The notes beneath the pieces were generated by a model. It saw only the letters and a program-made list of their open reading frames with translations, did no database searches and was not told the DNA's origin. The position numbers and the translations under genes were made by a program. Of a stretch of 64,000 bases of DNA, positions 12,722-24,570 are shown one piece after another. Numbering within the stretch: position 1 is the stretch's first letter; every line of letters starts with the position of its first letter. Origin of the DNA: Proteromonas lacertae (taxonomy: Eukaryota; Sar; Bigyra; Opalinata; Proteromonadidae); contig NGBS01001167.1 in NCBI GenBank assembly GCA_002245135.1, positions 186,001-250,000 of the forward strand, written 5' to 3'.

Positions 12722-13821
12722 ATGATGTCAAACGATAAGAACAACAGAGTACTGAAATATGTGTCATTAGTTACCTTGACATTCCAAGCTGCTGCTCAGG
12801 TATAGTAGTTTAATATCTTCAATAGTTTCTATTAGTACGATACACTCGAACACTTCCTGGACCTCGGTATATTTAATAATATTGATTTAATGGAATTTTA
12901 GTTACATAACCTCCACTGTTGTGGTTTTAAACGAAATTGCTAAATTATTAGCTTGTTGTGCAATAATTTACTATCAAAAGAATGGATTTGCTGGTTTAGT
13001 TGATGAAATTGATCGTGAAATAATAAAGAAACCAAAAGAGACTTTGCTTTTAATTGTTCCTTCTGGTTTATACACATTACAAACAAATCTAATCTATGTG
13101 TCCTTATCTCATGTAGATGCAACAACATTTCAAATCACATATCAATTAAAAGTATTAACAACTGCATTATTTTTTGTGATTTTACTTCATAAACGACTAC
13201 ATCCAATGCAATGGTTGAGTTTAATTTTGTTAACAGTAGGAATTACCTTAGTTCAACCTCAAGATAAAGGTCAACAAAAGAATGAAGGTGGTTTTGAACA
13301 AAATTATTGGTTTGGCTTGATATGTTTGATTATAAGTGCATTTTCGTCTGGTTTTGCTGGTGTTTATTTTGAAAAATTATTAAAAAATGCAAAGTATATA
13401 TATTATATATATTTAAATAGAACTTCCTTGTGGATTCGTAATATTCAATTATCTCTTTTTGGAGTAGTGTTTGCAATAGGTAATGTAATATATAGTGATA
13501 GTAGTAAAATAAGTGAAAATGGATTTTTCTATGGTTATAACATACTTAGTATGGATGTGTGTTGCTTTACAAGCATTTGGAGGTTTAGTGGTTGCAACAG
13601 TAATTAAATATAGTGATAATATTATGAAAGCATTTGCAACCTCTTTATCTATTGTTGTTTCTGTTATAGTCTCCATATTATTTATGGGTTATAGTTTAAC
13701 TACAACAATAGCAGTTGGAACAGTATTAGTGATGATAGCGATGTTTATGTATGGTAATTATACAGTTCAAGATGTAAAACCAATAGTGACTAAACCTTCT
13801 GATGATGATTTGAAGAATTAA
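12722..13821 (+). CDS. Nucleotide-sugar transporter, SLC35A family (UDP-galactose type)
   Basis: Golgi antiporter that exchanges a cytosolic nucleotide-sugar for the NMP. Exons: MMSNDKNNR...QAAAQ; FLLVRYTRTLPGPR; YITSTVVVLNEIAKLLACC..., where the RYTRTLPG and STVVVLNEIAK blocks are diagnostic; ALQAFGGLVVATVIKYSDNI; and a final FATSLSIVVS helix. The AFGGLVVA-VIKYSDNI-KAFATSLSIV segment follows human SLC35A2 closely. Introns of 26, about 36 and about 27 nt were placed. Near 13543 one extra nucleotide lies between GFFYGYNI and LVWMCVALQ; removing it restores the same spacing as SLC35A2. It supplies substrate for Golgi glycosyltransferases such as the GT61 enzyme at 6.4-7.8 kb (inference). Confidence 0.85.
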
Positions 13822-13924
13822 AATAGAATTCTGTTGAATTTATCATAATTCATTTATTACAATAGATAATATGTGTTTTTAAGAATAATATTACCATATA
13901 ATCAAAAATAAAACAATTAATTAA

Positions 13925-16900
13925 TTATTCATTACATTTATGATTTATATAATTATTCTTCTGCTGGAGCTTCTTCTCCTTCCTCGGCTGGTTGTTCTTC
14001 TCCTTCTGCTGGTTGTTCTTCTTCTGCTGGTTGTTCTTCTTCTGTTGGTATTTCCTCTGCTGGTGCTTCTCCTTCTTCAGCTGGTTGTTCTTCTTCTGTT
14101 GGTATTTCTCTGCTGTTGTTCTTCTTGGTTGTTCTTCTTCATTGTTTTTTCTTGTTGTTTTTTCTTCTGTTGGCTTCTTCTGTTGTTGTTCTTCTTCTGC
14201 TGGTTGTTCTTCTGTTGGTTGTTCTTCTTCTGTTGGTATTTCCTCTGCTGGTGCTTCTTCAGCTGGTTGTTCTTCAGCTGGTTGTTCTTCTGTTGGTTGT
14301 TCTTCTTCAGTTGGTTGTTCTTCTCCTTCTGTTGGAGCTTCTTCTGTTGGTTGTTCTTCTTCTGCTGGTTGTTCTTCTGTTGGTTGTTCTTCTTCTGTTG
14401 GTATTTCCTCTGCTGGTGCTTCTTCAGCTGGTTGTTCTTCAGCTGGTTGTTCTTCAGCTGGTTGTTCTTCAGCTGGTTGTTCTTCAGCTGGTTGTTCTTC
14501 AGCTGGTTGTTCTTCAGCTGGTTGTTCTTCTGTTGGTTGTTCTTCTTCAGTTGGTTGTTCTTCTCCTTCTGTTGGAGCTTCTTCTGTTGGTTGTTCTTCT
14601 TCTGCTGGTTGTTCTTCTGTTGGTTGTTCTTCTTCTGTTGGTATTTCCTCTGTTGGTGCTTCTTCAGCTGGTTGTTCTTCTGCTGGTTGTTCTTCAGCTG
14701 GTTGTTCAGATAACAAATATTTACCATTTAATGGAGATGATGCATCTTCAAATGGCATTACTTCTACACTTGAATTGAAATGATATATTAAAGGATTTGA
14801 ATATGGAATATGAACATTCATTATATCTTCATTACTAATGCCATCAATAGATTTAACAATTAATTTGATTGTTGATTCTGGACAACATACAATTACATTC
14901 TTACCACTTTGTAATAATTTCTTAATATTCTCTTCATAATAACTTGTAATACGTCTTTCAGCTAATTCTAATGATTCTCCTTTTGGTAGTAATTCTTTAT
15001 CTACATTATCATATCTTCTATCAATTGATTCATCAACATCATCAACAACTGGTGGCATAGCGGTGAAATCAGAAGATAATTGAGCAACCATATCTGGATA
15101 TTTCTCTTCAGCTGATGCTTTTTCTTCACCTTGTAAAATACCTAAATGTTGTGGGTTTAATTCCCATGATTTAGTTATTGGAATATGTACATAATTGGCT
15201 TCATCTAAAGCTAAATGTAATGATTTAATTGATCTTCCTAAACAGCATGTAAAACCAGCATCAAGTGGAATATTTGATTTTCCTAATACTTTACCAGCAT
15301 TGACAGAATGTGATTCTCCGGTTTCATTTAATGGAATATCTTTCCATCCAACAAATCCATTTGAAACAGATAAATCATCTTCACCATTTCTCATTAATAC
15401 TAAATAAGTAGTTCGTTGTGGAACTGCATTATCTATTACTTCTTTAACACTGTTTGACACTTCTTCAACTTCTTTATTAGCATCAACTCTGTATATAGTT
15501 ACACCTTGTTCTTCTAATTTTGCTACAACTGGTAAACTTTGATTTTGGAAAGTCTCAAATCTGTGTTTGATTGTTTCTTCATTATCATCAGCTCGACCAC
15601 TCGTCTCGCCTCGTTTTAATAATCTTTCAGTCATTACTTCTTCACTACATTCGAAGAATAAAACTCCAACTACATTCACATGACCACTCATTTCTTTATT
15701 CCAACCTTCTAAATTCTCTTCATTTCGAGGGAATCCATCAATTAAGAAATTGTGATGACCTTCATGACAATAAGATAACATCTTCTTTCTTAATAATCTA
15801 ATGGTTATTTCGATTGGAACTATAGTTCCAGCTTGGATATGTTCAGCTATTAATTGACCATCTTCACTTCCACTTTCTTGTTCTTCTCGTAAACAGTCTC
15901 CAGCACTGATATGACGGAATCCATAATGATCAACTATATAACTACATTGAGTTCCTTTACCACTTCCTGGACCTCCCAACACAAATATTACACTTGGATT
16001 ACCTCCAGGGAATTCATTCAAATTATTCACCATCACATTATCAACAGATTTACTCACTTCATCTTTCTCTTGTTCGGCATTTACTTTGAATACTTTTCCT
16101 TCTTTCTCATATAATTCGATTATGGGTTGACTTTCATTTTCGAATGTTAATAATCTCTTCTTTATACTTTCTTCATTATCATCAGCTCGACCACTTGTTT
16201 GAGCTCGGAATAAGATTCTTTGAGTCATACATTCTTCACTACATTCAAAGCATAATACTCCCAATAAATTCACTTTATCAGCTAATTCATTATTATATAC
16301 TTCGATATTTTCCATATTTCGAGGAAATCCATCTAATAAAATCTTGTTTTTACCACTACTGTTTAATTCCATTATCTTATCTCGCATTAAACCAATTAAT
16401 AAACTAGTTGGAACTAATTTACCTTCACTCATTAAGTCTTTCAAGGTTTGACTTGTTTCAGTATCTTTTGTACATTCTTCTCTCAATAAATCACCTGTGG
16501 AAATATGAGCATATCCATATGTATTTTCTATATATTCACATTGTGTTCCTTTACCACTTCCTGGACCACCCAATACAAATAATAATGATGGTTTGCTTCT
16601 ATCAATTTCAACTTCAGGTGGTTTTTCTTCTGTTGGTTTTTCTTCTGCTGGTGCTTCTTCTGTTGGTTGTTCTTCTGCTGGAGTTTCTTCTGCTGGAGTT
16701 TCTTCTACTGGTACTTCTTCTGTTGGTTGTTCTTCTGTTGGTTGTTCTTCTGTTGGTGTTTCTTCTGCTGGTGTTTCTTCTGCTGGAGTTTCTTCTACTG
16801 GTACTTCTTCTGTTGGTTGTTCTTCTGTTGGTTGTTCTTCTGTTGGTTGTTCTTCTGTTGGTTGTTCTTCTGCTGGTGTTTCTTCTGCTGGTGTTTCTTC

Positions 16901-18941
16901 TGCTGGTACTTCTTCTACAGTAGCTTGTAGATTACCTTCTTCAATGTGTAAATTGGTTGTATTAATAATATGATTCATTATTTTATCAACTTCAGATGAT
17001 ACACTTTCTGTATCACCTTCTGCATTAATTCTATTCACTAATCCACTTGCTTCTAATTGATGAACTACAGGAAGTGAATCATTTTGGAATGTAACGAATC
17101 TGTGTTTGATTGTTTCTTCATTATCATCAGCTCGACCACTCGTCTCGCCTCGTTTTAATAATCTTTCAGTCATTACTTCTTCACTACATTCGAAGAATAA
17201 AACTCCAACTACATTCACATGACCACTCATTTCTTTATTCCAACCTTCTAAATTCTCTTCATTTCGAGGGAATCCATCAATTAAGAAATTGTGATGACCT
17301 TCATGACAATAAGATAACATCTTCTTTCTTAATAATCTAATGGTTATTTCGATTGGAACTATAGTTCCAGCTTGGATATGTTCAGCTATTAATTGACCAT
17401 CTTCACTTCCACTTTCTTGTTCTTCTCGTAAACAGTCTCCAGCACTGATATGACGGAATCCATAATGATCAACTATATAACTACATTGAGTTCCTTTACC
17501 ACTTCCTGGACCTCCCAACACAAATATTACACTTGGATTACCTCCAGGGAATTCATTCAAATTATTCACCATCACATTATCAACAGATTTACTCACTTCA
17601 TCTTTCTCTTGTTCGGCATTTACTTTGAATACTTTTCCTTCTTTCTCATATAATTCGATTATGGGTTGACTTTCATTTTCGAATGTTAATAATCTCTTCT
17701 TTATACTTTCTTCATTATCATCAGCTCGACCACTTGTTTGAGCTCGGAATAAGATTCTTTGAGTCATACATTCTTCACTACATTCAAAGCATAATACTCC
17801 CAATAAATTCACTTTATCAGCTAATTCATTATTATATACTTCGATATTTTCCATATTTCGAGGAAATCCATCTAATAAAATCTTGTTTTTACCACTACTG
17901 TTTAATTCCATTATCTTATCTCGCATTAAACCAATTAATAAACTAGTTGGAACTAATTTACCTTCACTCATTAAGTCTTTCAAGGTTTGACTTGTTTCAG
18001 TATCTTTTGTACATTCTTCTCTCAATAAATCACCTGTGGAAATATGAGCATATCCATATGTATTTTCTATATATTCACATTGTGTTCCTTTACCACTTCC
18101 TGGACCACCCAATACAAACAATAATGATGGTTTTGGTCCTGTTGCAACTTCATTAAATTGAGCAGCTAATTTTTGTTCTAATTCTTTAGATACACTGTCT
18201 GGATCTTGTTCTACATTTACTTTCACAATTTGTCCTTGTGATTCATAATAATCAGCGATGTATAATGTTTTATTAATAAATGATTCGTAGGATTCTAAGT
18301 ATTTATTTCTCTTCTCTTGTGGAGCTTCTAATACCCTTCTCATTATGAATTCTTTTGATGCCTCTAAAACTACAGCTCCTTTTACATCACAATACTTATC
18401 CATTTCTAATTTCCATGCATTAAAATTGTCAATATTGACTGGGAATCCATAAATGAGGAATTTAGAGTGGTTTTGTTTGACAAAATGATCCATTCTTTTA
18501 ATTAATAGTTTTCCTAATAAATCACATGGAATTATTCTTCCTTTTGATTTTAATTTCATTATTCTTTTTCCATCATGTGAAGCTCTATGTTAAACTTATA
18601 AAAATAAATAAATATACTTTTCTTCTTCCATTTTTACTAAATTTGACATACTTAAATAAGTATATCCAAATTTACGTTCTAAATTCATAGCTTGTGCCTT
18701 TCTTCCTATCAAAAAATATAAAAAAGTAAAATAATACCAACTTGTGGTGGTCCCATCAATAATAATATTTCTGGTCTTACACCTTTGAATGGTTCTATTG
18801 TTTACACAATAAAAAATAAAAATATACGATTTGGATCATCTAAAAAAAATATAAAAATAAGAATATATACCTGGATTTGTAGCTTTTAAAGCAGACTCAG
18901 CGCTATAAAATAAATATATTTACATTTAAATACCTTCCCAT
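13925..18941 (-). CDS. Polyprotein: five adenylate kinase domains plus inactive phosphoglycerate mutase domain
   Basis: Start MGSAESALKATNPDD (18941) is a good N-myristoylation sequence. Small exons lead into AK1, whose P-loop is degenerate (GPPQVGRKAQ). One exon of about 4.6 kb then encodes AK2 and AK3, each with intact GGPGSGKGTQ; a Thr/Pro-Glu-Glu linker; AK4 and AK5, near-exact copies of AK2 and AK3; a cofactor-dependent PGM-like domain (about 14.7-15.4 kb); and a long TEEQP/AEEQP tail. The AKs are the short AK1/UMP-CMP type without a large LID. The PGM domain keeps GFVGWKDIPLNETGE but has RNGE for RHGE, ELNPQ for RLNER and CCPES for AHGNS, so both catalytic histidines and the glutamate are lost. 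In the tail the frame slips near 14.1-14.2 kb into a basic Gln/Lys reading; the acidic frame would stop at 13953. Likely role: phosphotransfer at membranes, perhaps in a flagellum (inference). Confidence 0.85.
13960..14710. repeat. 15-bp coding minisatellite, P(A/T)EEQ-type
   Basis: Tandem 15-bp units (plus strand like GGTTGTTCTTCTGCT) encode QPAEE/QPTEE pentapeptides in the adenylate kinase polyprotein. A larger period is also visible: blocks with IPTEEEQ and APTEGEE recur three times. The unit boundaries become irregular at 14.1-14.2 kb, where the reading frame slips. Confidence 0.9.
15557..16593. repeat. Direct duplication, copy A (AK4-AK5 module)
   Basis: About 1037 bp nearly identical to 17096-18132 at an offset of 1539 bp (513 codons). 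Each copy encodes two adenylate kinase domains. By eye I found one mismatch, near 16579 versus 18118. The flanks diverge sharply at both ends. Confidence 0.9.
16615..16920. repeat. 15-bp coding minisatellite between AK3 and AK4
   Basis: The same TEEQP/AEETP unit as the C-terminal tail, here forming the linker between the two copies of the AK pair. The shared unit could have promoted the unequal exchange that duplicated the AK module. Confidence 0.9.
17096..18132. repeat. Direct duplication, copy B (AK2-AK3 module)
   Basis: Partner of 15557-16593. The near-perfect identity over 1 kb, including synonymous positions, means a recent duplication, gene conversion or an assembly artefact. Confidence 0.9.
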
Positions 18942-19072
18942 TTGTATATTTCAATTAGAAATCAATCAAAAACGATTTTTGTAACGAAAATAATCTGAAA
19001 CGAGTATATTATTGAAACAAAAAACTAGACGTTAATATTAATTTAAATAATTTCTTTGGTTTATACGCAACT

Positions 19073-20537
19073 ATGGATGATGAATGGGAATTAGATAAAG
19101 AAAATATTAAACCAGCCAAGAAAGGCCATAATGTTGATACTATAAATGAAGTACTAAAAGTACAAAGCAAAGCAGAGAAATTGAACTATTTAGAACAACA
19201 AAAAATGTATATTAGATTTATTATGTGTTTAAAATAGGTATTATGAAAGTAATATAGATAAATACAATGGAATTGATCCATTATCACCTTGGTTAATGTA
19301 TATAACTGTTTAATATATTGTTAGTTATATAAAATGGATTAGAGATACATATGTAAGTGGTTCAGATAGTCCTATTCGATCTGTGATAGAAAATTGTGTA
19401 AACAGATTTCTTTCAGGTGAACAATATCGAAATGATGATAGATATATTAGTTTATGTGTAGAATATGCCGATTTAGAATCAGATCCAGAACCAATTTTCG
19501 AATTCCTAGATTCAAAAGGTATTGGCAGTGAAAGTGGATTTTATGCAATAGCCAAAGCAGTAGTAAAAGAAGAAAAAAAGAATTACATAGAAAGTGATAG
19601 AATATATAGAGATGCCATAAAGCGATTACTACCTCCACAAAACACAGTAAAATTATCATATTCAGAGTTTCTAAGGAGAATAAGGAGAAGTATTATAAAT
19701 TACTGTAAAGAAAGAATTGCCTTAGGAAAACCAGTAATAAATGAATTGTTGGAAATAGAGAAACAAGAGCCAAATATTTATAATAAAAATGTCAAAAAAG
19801 CAATTCACGTATTGACAGCTCATGAAGCTAATAAAAATCCAAATAAAAAGGGATTAATGCCAACTGATAATTCAAATAAACCAATAATTAAATTAAATAA
19901 TTATAATAATGGAATAATGAATAATAATAATAATAAAAAGGAGTTTAAAATATATCATGATGATGATGAAGAAGAAAATAATATAAATGTAAATAATAAT
20001 AATCAAATGATGATGATGATGGAAGAAGAAGAAGAAGAAATAGGAGGAAATAATAATAATAAATTACTTAATAGTATCAATAATAGAAATGGTAATTGGA
20101 ATAATTTAAATAGTCATGAAGAAAGAACCAAAGAGAATATAGTTAATAAAAGGAAATGGAATGAAATAAAGATAGTTCAAAATAGAGGTAAAAATACAAA
20201 TGAAAAGAAAAGTTCATTTCAAATATACCGAGATGATGAGAATGATGAAGAGTTAAAAACAAGAAATATAAGGAGGAAGTTGGAATATAATACTGAATAT
20301 AACTATAGTAACAAAAGATCAAATGGATTAGAAGAGGAAAATGAAGAAGAAGATGATATGACTGTTAATACTAAAAAAGCGTTAGAAGAATTATCTGATT
20401 TGTATAGTACACCAAGTTGGTGTTTAAAGAAACCTCCCAAACCGTTTATTACACCTCATCCAAATAATAATAAAGATGTTAATAAAGAATTATTAATGAA
20501 ATTGAGTAGTGAAGTATTAAGAAAAGTAGAAAAATAG
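19073..20537 (+). CDS. MAD3: Spindle checkpoint protein Mad3/BubR1 (MadBub, no kinase domain)
   Basis: Mitotic checkpoint complex subunit that inhibits APC/C-Cdc20. Starts MDDEWELDKENIKP, giving the N-terminal KEN box. The Mad3/BUB1 TPR domain follows (WLxYIKWIRDTYVSG...YRNDDRYISLCVEYADL...IFEFLDSKGIG). An Asn/Glu-rich region then carries, in order, FKIYHD (ABBA motif), TKENIVNK (second KEN) and FQIYRD (second ABBA). This KEN1-TPR-ABBA-KEN2-ABBA order is the known cassette of Mad3-type proteins. No kinase domain follows; the protein ends RKVEK, so a Bub1 kinase would be a separate gene. Two short introns lie near 19207 and 19296. Asn runs arise from AAT repeats. Confidence 0.88.
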
Positions 20538-20649
20538 TTTTTCTTTAATATTTCTACATGTTTTTTTTATTTTTGTATTTTTGTATAATTTTTGTATTAT
20601 TGAACAAACATATCTCAAATCATAATAATAATATATATTCTCCCATTAT

Positions 20650-22298
20650 TTAATAACATATACACTCTTCACAATAATCATAATCTAACTTCTCTTCTTC
20701 TTTATCAGCTAATGTTCCATATTTACTTACCATATTCATTCCAACTCTACTAACATATTCACTATATTCATCACTTCCCATGTAATTACTATAAATATAT
20801 TCTACAGCTTGTTCATTCTCCATATGCAATAAATCATCCATTTTCTTGTATAAATTCATGTAGAAATGGAAAATTAGTTTTTCTCCTCTTATCATTATAA
20901 TTGCATGTCGGTTATTACTGAATGGTTCTAAGTTACCTTCTTCTAACAACTTTTCATCTACCTCTATATCGTTTTTATATAGTTTTAATCTTCTTCTACT
21001 CATTTCACTCAATGCTTTTAATACTTTTAATTCTGTATTCAAACCTAATGCTTGTTTACAATAATCTAAGATTGAACTTCTACTGTTGTTGGCTGTAGTT
21101 TCTAAATCTGCTAATTCTTCTTCATTACAAAGGATTAAACGCAATTACAATTAATTAAAGAAATATAAAATAATAATAATAATATGTATAAACAAAAAGG
21201 ATATATATGCAAATAATAGATAAGGTTCAGGATCATAATAATAATTAGTTATTCTACAACCATAAGTATCACTATATCCACACATTGATAATAGACGATA
21301 CTATTGATTTATATAAATATATATATATATATGTAATACTTTTCTAGATCTAAATGGATCTGATTTTGGTATAGTAAATCTTGTATATATTTCATTAGGA
21401 CATCTTCCATCTGACTCTATATTATTCTCAATAGCAAATCCATAGTTTAATAAGAATCGATGATTACATTTCTTACCATAACTATCATATACTTGATTAC
21501 CTCCCTATCAATAATAATAATAATATATATATATTTATACAGTTAAATTTACCAATGAAGTAATCTGAAATGCTCCACTCTCTTCATCATAACACCAAGC
21601 TGTTTCTCTCGGTCTATAGTGATTCAACATATCAGCAAAAGGTACCATAGCGCTAGTTTGAACTCCATTGATAGTTAAACCAAAATTTCTACTACATACT
21701 ATCATACGAGCCCAAGCAAACCTATCTATACTAAATCTCTTGAAAGTTGGATCAATTGCACATATTTTGTCATAATCACTTCGGAATGCTTCTTTTACGA
21801 TCTTCTACTTGTTGTAATAAATAACTTCCCTTTAACCACTCTAATTCTTCGTCACTCCAGAAAATTGGGAAGTTTGGTGTGGTTTGAGGTAATGTATCAT
21901 AATATGGACGGAAGAAAGAGTCAGGTTTTTCTCCATCTATTAATAAAAACAAAAGAAGGTAAATGTGTTTTGGAGCTTCAAAATCTAGGTTAGCTTCAAT
22001 TATTTTCTTGCTTAATTCAAGCTCCATGCCCATTTCTACAGTAAACAACAACTTTAAAGGTATTTCACAGATTACTTTGTTTGCTTCAATATCATTCTTT
22101 TGCATGAACACCACGTACCTATTTAATAAAGTGAAATAAAAAGTTTACTTCTGGTGTATAGCTAACCATTTCCAATTGTGGGAATTTTGCACCATTTTCA
22201 GTGAGCCAGTCAAGAAGTCTATCATATCGATCACCTTCATTGACTGTCTTAGTAAATTTATCTCTATCTGGATTAAACTCAGCTGCTTCCTTGCTCAT
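20650..22298 (-). CDS. SET-domain lysine/histidine methyltransferase, SETD3/LSMT type
   Basis: SET protein of the Rubisco-LSMT/SETD3 family, which methylates actin or other cytosolic proteins. Start MSKEAAEFNPDRDKF. The split SET domain shows VPFADMLNH with the catalytic NH motif, and FLLNYGFAIENN. A helical C-terminal substrate-binding region follows (LETTANNSRSSILDYC..., HAIIMIRGEKLI) and the protein ends EECICY. Several introns of about 30-50 nt are present. Near 21797 there is one extra A between QQVEDRK and EAFRSDYDKI, in a run of four A. Whether actin His is the target, as for animal SETD3, cannot be told. Confidence 0.78.
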
Positions 22299-22450
22299 TT
22301 AAAATAAAATGGTGGATGAAACGAAATTATTTTTGAATTTGAAAGTTTGAATTTGAAATTGAATGTCATTTTTCTCTTTAACCACATTAAAAAATGACTG
22401 ATTTAAGTTTTATCAAACAGTAACAAACAATGAAAACGACAAAATAAAAC

Positions 22451-24553
22451 TTATAAAATCGGTTCAGGGATATATTCATCAAATCTATGTTCTAATTCAT
22501 ACTCGTGTTCTTCTACCAATCGTTTCAAATGCTCTAATTCAATCAATACATCACACTGTTCTACTGGAATCATCAAATTTCCTTTGTGTTGTTTCAACAA
22601 CATTTACAATCTCATCTAAGAACGATCTCTCCAATTCAACTCTTTCACTATCTCTATCAAACCTTTCTTCTTCTTTTATATCATTATACTCTTTTATTCT
22701 ATTAAACATATAATCTGAAAATTCTTTATCATCCTTTAGATTATAGTATGAATTATATAAACATGCTGGTATTTTCACACCCAAACTAGTGATTGTATTA
22801 TCACCATACGTAATCCTTTGAAAACCAGAGTATCTAGAATCAACTTCAATCCAGCCATCTTTTAAGAATTCTTTTATCATCTATATTATATATAACAAAC
22901 AATAATAACGATATATACTTTTAATCCATTTTCTGGATGTCTTTCTTGTTTTGTCACAAAATCATTAATTGGATGTTGTTTCAATATCACATTTACAATA
23001 CCTCTGAGTAAAGGAACTCTCTTTGTCACATCCAAAAACATCTCTTTACCTCCCCACACATCATATACATCTTCATGTAGAATATTTAGAATTGTAGTTA
23101 AAAACATTGACATTGGTGGAAATGAAGTGAATGAATCTAATGTTGAACCATCTCCATGAAATAAACGCATAATCTCCCAATATATTGAAGCATTCATATC
23201 TAAAATAAAAATAATTAAAAATAGTTAAATACTCATATCATTATATAATCTATCTTTCAATTGATTTCCTTCATTTATCACTCTATTTTGACAATAATCT
23301 TCAAATTTACTATAATCAAATTCATTATTTTCATTTAATGAATTCTTATATGCTAATTCTATATCAGATTCTCTTGTTCCAATTGATGAAACTAAAAACC
23401 GTTTCACTTTTACATCCATCCAATCATATTCATCTAATTCATTTATACTTCTATCTCCAACTCTTAAAGTCAAAACTTTCTATTATTTAAACAAAAATAA
23501 AATAAAATAAATATATATATAAATTATACATTCTTTATTGAAATCTTGTATAAAAGGAACAGTTGTAATAATAACACTTCTTAAATTACTTTCATTCATC
23601 ATTTTATCAATAAAATCATTATTCACATCTTCATTATCAGATGTAATAGAGATTATTATCTTCAATGAATTTGTTGGAAGTTTAAATAACATATTACTAT
23701 CTAAAGTTTCCAATTCTTTTCCAATTAATTGTAACTTTTCTTCATTATTTAAATTTGATAATTCTTCTTCAGTTGGAAGTGGGAAATCGTGAAGTATTGG
23801 ATCAAATTGTGATTTATCATCTTCTGGGTTATAGTAATTCTCTAATACACCTCCTCCTTCTTTATCAAACATATGGTTTGAATAATTGAATTTCATTTTG
23901 ATTTCATCATCTTTTTTATCATTTTCATTTATTTTAGAACCATCTTCATTTTCTATTAATTTATTTTGGATGTAGTTATTACAAGTATTCTGTAGTATTT
24001 CCCATGTATTTATTCCATTATCTTTATTTCTCTTATTGTTAAATAATGATAATAATGTCAAAGCAACTGATGAAAAACTATTGACTATGTGATAAAATTT
24101 TGATGATTTTATCATCTTTGAGTTGTAATAGGAAAATAAATATTCATTTAGACTTTGATTAGAAGAAGATTTGTTGGATTTCTGTATGTTTGATATATTA
24201 TAAACAATAAAATGATCTTCTAATGATATTTTGTCTAGTAGAGTATGTTTACCACAGCCAGAAGGACCAGCTATTACTAAAGGACAAGAAAAAGGCAATT
24301 GAAACAGAGTTTGAAGTATATTTGTATATTTGGAGTTTAATCTGCTACATTCTATCAATCAATTTAGAATATAACAATACTTTTCTCGTTCTCAATTTCT
24401 AAATCTGATTCTATGATTTTACCTAATCTCTTTCTGTAATAATTTCTCTGCACAATTGGTGCTGTTCCAAATGCACAAACTACACATATATTGATGAATA
24501 AAAATACCTGTAGCTAATGCAATTGAAGTAAAACAAACTTTGAGTTTTTTCAT
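22451..24553 (-). CDS. Membrane-anchored P-loop protein of unknown function
   Basis: I do not recognise a family. Start MKKLKVCFTSIALATVCAFGTAP forms an N-terminal anchor or organelle-targeting segment, with a 28-nt intron inside it. The NTPase core opens with LVIAGPSGCGKHTLLDKI, a Walker A with His after the Lys. A low-complexity Asn/Asp/Lys insert follows, then a block IIISITSDNEDVNNDF...SVIITTVPF that could hold Walker B/sensor strands. Downstream helical parts include YWEIMRLFHGDGSTLDSF and VWGGKEMFLDVTKRVPLL. Near 22577 one extra nucleotide separates TTQRKF from MIPVEQCDVLIELEHLKRL; the protein then ends FDEYIPEPIL. An AAA+/STAND-like ATPase on a mitochondrial membrane is a guess. Confidence 0.55.
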
Positions 24554-24570
24554 TTTAATTTTTCATTTTG

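Noticed and set aside
14077-14727. A minus-strand Gln/Lys/Asn-rich frame
   Set aside because: It is the shifted reading of the same minisatellite; not a separate gene.
13940-14783. Long plus-strand open frames rich in Leu/Val or Cys/Phe/Trp/Ser opposite the AK polyprotein
   Set aside because: They are antisense readings of the 15-bp TEEQP repeat; low complexity, no start context, no homology.
15571-18156. Paired identical antisense open frames
   Set aside because: They merely mirror the duplicated AK modules on the minus strand.
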